A DNA stretch of 64,000 nucleotides. Origin: Streptomyces olivaceus (GTDB lineage Bacteria > Actinomycetota > Actinomycetes > Streptomycetales > Streptomycetaceae). Shown here piece by piece: positions 61,707-64,000 of this stretch. Each line of letters begins with the position of its first letter. The first letter of the stretch is position 1. The stretch covers positions 62,001-126,000 of the forward strand of contig NZ_JOFH01000003.1 of assembly GCF_000721235.1 (NCBI RefSeq). The letters are read 5' to 3'. A model generated the notes under the pieces. It saw nothing but the letters and a program-made list of their open reading frames with translations. It had not been told where the DNA came from and searched no databases. The position numbers and the translations under genes are program-made.

Positions 61707-61996
61707 ACGCGCCCCGGGCGCACGCCCTCGACCTGGATCCGGAGCGGGTCACCAACGACCTGGCCGCGCTGGTCCTCACCGTGGTCGAGCTGCTGCGCCA
61801 GCTCATGGAGCGCCAGGCCGTGCGCCGCTTCGACGAGGGCACCCTGAGCACCGCGCAGGAGGACCGGCTCGGCACGGCGCTCATGCTGCTCGACGAGCGG
61901 ATGGACGACCTGTGCGCGCAGCACGGCCTGAGCCGCTCCGACCTGAACCTCGACCTGGGCCCCCTGGGCTCCCTCCTCGCAGATCCCGAACCGTAG
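61703..61996 (+). CDS. gvpK: Gas vesicle protein GvpK
   Basis: 97 residues: NDLAALVLTVVELLRQLMERQAVRRFD (as NDLAALVLTVVELLRQLME and RQAVRRFDEG), AQEDRLGTALMLLDERMDDL, LNLDLGPLGSLL. GTG start at the gvpS stop. Last gene of the operon; a hairpin follows. No gvpN or gvpC lies nearby, as usual for this type of cluster. Confidence 0.92.
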   Translation: MNAPRAHALDLDPERVTNDLAALVLTVVELLRQLMERQAVRRFDEGTLSTAQEDRLGTALMLLDERMDDLCAQHGLSRSDLNLDLGPLGSLLADPEP

Positions 61997-62012
61997 CGAG
62001 CCACCCGGCGCG

Positions 62013-62041
62013 CCGTCCCCGCAGGCCGTCCGCGGGGACGG
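62013..62041 (+). terminator. Terminator after the gas-vesicle operon
   Basis: CCGTCCCCGC (62013-62022) pairs with GCGGGGACGG (62032-62041), 9-base loop. Confidence 0.75.
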
Positions 62042-62131
62042 TGCGTCTGGCGGTGCGACTGCCGGCGCGTCCGCCCGTTCCGCGACCGAGAGCCCCGTCG
62101 TTCATGAGCGATCGCTATGATGGCGCTGAAT

Positions 62132-62142
62132 CGCTCAAACGA
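62132..62142. promoter_or_regulatory. Candidate operator upstream of the DeoR/LacI regulator
   Basis: CGCTCAAACGA, 24 bases before the start codon. The reverse complement recurs at 63261-63271 in front of the next gene. Confidence 0.55.
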
Positions 62143-62165
62143 ACATTCACGGGTGGGGAGACCTG

Positions 62166-63260
62166 ATGCGGGAGCCGGTCGATCTCAGGCGCCAGCGGAT
62201 CCTGGCGGCGGTGCAGTCGCGCGGCAGCGCGCGGGTGCGCGACCTCGCCGAGGAGTTGCAGGTCTCGGTGGTGACCGTGCGCCGGGACGTGGAGGAGCTG
62301 ACGCGCGAGGGCAGGCTGCGGCGCGGGCACGGGGTCGTGCGCTCCACGGTGCCGGTCCAGGAGGCGCCCGCCGAGGCTGCCGCCGCCCCGGACGACGACC
62401 GGGTGGCCGTGGTGGTGCCCGTACGGCACTCGTATCTGAACGAGGCCCTGCACGGCGCCCGCACCGTCCTCGAGGGGGCCGGGCTGCGCATCGCCCTGCA
62501 CCTCGCGCCGCAGGCGGCCGGCACGGAACGCCCGCTGGTGGAGCGGGCGTTGGCGGACGGAGCACACGGGCTGCTGATCGCGCCGCGCTGGCGGGGCCGG
62601 GCCGAGGAGGAGGCCGACCACGAGTGGCTGGCCGCGACCGGGGTGCCGACGGTGCTGATGGAGCGCCGCCCGTGGCGCGGGAGCGCGCTGCACGCCCTGG
62701 ACTCGGTCTGCTCGGACCACTGGTACGGCGCGCACCTGGCGGTGGAACACCTGGTGGGCCTCGGGCACCGGCGCATGGTCTTCGCCACCCGGCACGACAG
62801 CCCCACCGCGCGCTCGCTGCGGGCCGCGTTCGCGGAGATCGCCGGTGCGCATCCGCTGGTGGAGCAGTGGGCGTGGGCGCTCGTGGCGCCGGAGGCCGGG
62901 TCCGACGGGCCGTACACGGCGGACGAGACGGCCGAACTGCCCGCACTGATGCGCAAGGTGGGGGCCACGGCGGTGGTGCTGCACGGCGACGTGGACGCGC
63001 TGATGATCGTGCAGCGGCTGGCGGAGGAGTCGGTGCGGGTGCCGCAGGACTGCTCGGTCGTGGCCTACGACGACGTGGTGGCCGGTCTCGGCTCGCCGCC
63101 GCTGACGGCCGTCGCCCCGCCGAAGGCCGAGGTCGGGCGCACGGCGGCGGAACTGCTGCTGCGGCGGTTGGCCGAGGCGCCGGGCGCCCGTCCGGGCCGG
63201 CGGATCGAACTGCTGCCGCGGCTGATGGTGCGGGGGTCGACCGACCGCCTGGCCGAGTGA
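62166..63260 (+). CDS. Hybrid DeoR-HTH / LacI-type sensor regulator
   Basis: 364 residues. The N-terminus is a DeoR-type winged helix (LRRQRILAAVQSRGSARVRDLAEEL, as RRQRILAAVQSRG and RVRDLAEELQVSVVTVRRDVE). From residue 75 the protein is a LacI/RbsB-like binding domain (DRVAVVVPVRHSYLNEALHG, GAHGLLIAPRW, GHRRMVFATR, AYDDVVAGLG). It should sense a sugar and control the downstream solute-binding gene; both have the CGCTCAAACGA motif. GTGGGGAGACCTG precedes the ATG. Confidence 0.85.
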   Translation: MREPVDLRRQRILAAVQSRGSARVRDLAEELQVSVVTVRRDVEELTREGRLRRGHGVVRSTVPVQEAPAEAAAAPDDDRVAVVVPVRHSYLNEALHGARTVLEGAGLRIALHLAPQAAGTERPLVERALADGAHGLLIAPRWRGRAEEEADHEWLAATGVPTVLMERRPWRGSALHALDSVCSDHWYGAHLAVEHLVGLGHRRMVFATRHDSPTARSLRAAFAEIAGAHPLVEQWAWALVAPEAGSDGPYTADETAELPALMRKVGATAVVLHGDVDALMIVQRLAEESVRVPQDCSVVAYDDVVAGLGSPPLTAVAPPKAEVGRTAAELLLRRLAEAPGARPGRRIELLPRLMVRGSTDRLAE

Positions 63261-63271
63261 TCGTTTGAGCG
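63261..63271. promoter_or_regulatory. Candidate operator upstream of the sugar-binding protein gene
   Basis: TCGTTTGAGCG, reverse complement of the motif at 62132, starting right after the regulator stop codon. CGTTT recurs at 63271 and near 63300. AT-rich for this genome, as promoters often are. Confidence 0.55.
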
Positions 63272-63386
63272 TTTAATTTTCTTCTGATCGATCTATTGAC
63301 CGTTTGCGGCGGGCGGTTCAGGATTCCCGTGTCCCGAACAGCCGGGCCCGCGCAGCCGCGGGTCCGCAGGAGCCGCGGGAGGCGCC

Positions 63387-64000
63387 ATGCCCGGACGACA
63401 CAGCCGTCGTTCCGTGCTCGCCGCGATGGCCGCCGTACCTCTGACAGGAGCCGTGAGCGCCTGCAGCGGAGGAGACGGCGCATCGTCGGCCCGCACCGGA
63501 ACCACGACGCGCGTCACCTTCTGGTCCGCCCTGCGCGGCAGCCAGGAAGTGGTGGACGAGTTCAACCGCACGCACCGCAGCATCCAGGTGGAGTTCCAGC
63601 AGATCCCCTCGGGCGGGCAGGGCGGATACGCGAAGCTCAGCAACGCCGCCCGGGCCGGCAACGCGCCCGACGTCGCCACCCTCGAATACCCGCAGGTACC
63701 GGGGTACGCCATCGACGGCGTGGCCCGCGACCTCACCGGCCTGATGAGTGACGGGCTGCGCCGCAAGCTGCTGCCGCAGGCGCTCGGCCTGACCACTTTC
63801 GAGCGCCGGGTGTTCGCCGTGCCGCTGGACGTCGAGCCGATGGTGATGCACTACCGCGCCGACCTGTTCGACCACTACGGCCTGCGGACCGCCGGCACCT
63901 GGGACGAGTTCGCCGAGCAGGCCGCGCGCGTGCACCGCGAGGCCCCCGGGCGCCGGCTGGTGCTCTTCCCCTCCGACGGGATGACGCAGTTCGCTTGTTA
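63387..64000 (+). CDS. ABC sugar-transport substrate-binding lipoprotein, 3' end beyond window
   Basis: At least 204 residues, cut by the window edge. Signal with RRSVLAAMAAVPL and lipobox GAVSAC (Cys26; a Tat or Sec lipoprotein). The mature part is family 1 binding-protein-like: VTFWSALRGSQEVVDEFNRTH, IQVEFQQIPSGG, DVATLEYPQVPGYA, VPLDVEPMVMHYRADLFDHYGL (as VPLDVEPMVMHYR and DLFDHYGL). GGGAGGCGCC precedes the ATG. First gene of a sugar importer, presumably continuing to permease genes outside the window. Confidence 0.9.
   Translation, partial: MPGRHSRRSVLAAMAAVPLTGAVSACSGGDGASSARTGTTTRVTFWSALRGSQEVVDEFNRTHRSIQVEFQQIPSGGQGGYAKLSNAARAGNAPDVATLEYPQVPGYAIDGVARDLTGLMSDGLRRKLLPQALGLTTFERRVFAVPLDVEPMVMHYRADLFDHYGLRTAGTWDEFAEQAARVHREAPGRRLVLFPSDGMTQFAC

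Overview
The window is high-GC actinobacterial DNA and almost certainly comes from a Streptomyces chromosome. The evidence is GTG and TTG starts, many 4-bp ATGA/GTGA overlaps, a complete gvpO-A-F-G-Y-Z-J-L-S-K gas-vesicle cluster, a CebR box, a FemX-type protein, a GlxA-type regulator and a LAxTG-anchored surface protein. No rRNA, tRNA or CRISPR array was recognised.

Left part (1-7.8 kb), accessory: a Tn554-type recombinase gene broken by a frameshift, its TnpC-like partner, a TetR regulator divergent from an SDR / two zinc alcohol dehydrogenases / cupin cluster, then two gene remnants. One is the C-terminus of an MFS transporter, broken by a 10-bp tandem duplication. The other is the first 17 codons of a Ku (non-homologous end-joining) gene cut off at about 7790. 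That cut marks a rearrangement junction with the chromosomal backbone.

Middle-left (8-26 kb): FemX-like enzyme, glutamine amidotransferase, a 40-bp tandem repeat array, an SGNH hydrolase, GlxA regulator, DUF488, a coiled-coil protein, a histone-H1-like DNA-binding protein, DMT and TSUP transporters, a GntR regulator, a small secreted protein, a coupled phosphoketolase / GH65 pair, and a TetR / DHA2-type efflux pump pair. From 26 to 34 kb lies a one-strand cluster: LacI regulator, FAD oxidoreductase, stand-alone HyuA-type ATPase, HExxH protein, carboxylate-type permease and Tat-exported beta-propeller protein. I cannot assign it to a known pathway.

Middle-right (34-50 kb): a SigK-type ECF sigma factor and its RskA-type anti-sigma converge on a five-gene lipid operon (FAD oxidase, DUF1365, two CFA-type methyltransferases, DUF1295). 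Further right is an MPT70/MPT83-like fasciclin lipoprotein. These are the same gene families that make up the Mycobacterium tuberculosis SigK locus and regulon. The sigma gene, the lipid operon and the fasciclin gene all carry CCAATCC-N17-GGATT(A/C)C upstream, which suggests one regulon. Between them are an ABC-F gene with a short-ORF/hairpin leader and a BtuFCD-type importer behind a cobalamin riboswitch.

Right part (50-64 kb): a BlaI/M56 pair, TerD, a CebR-box-controlled LPMO, a DUF1996 surface protein, an SDR, a methyltransferase, the gas-vesicle operon, and a DeoR/LacI-type regulator followed by a sugar-binding lipoprotein cut off by the window edge.
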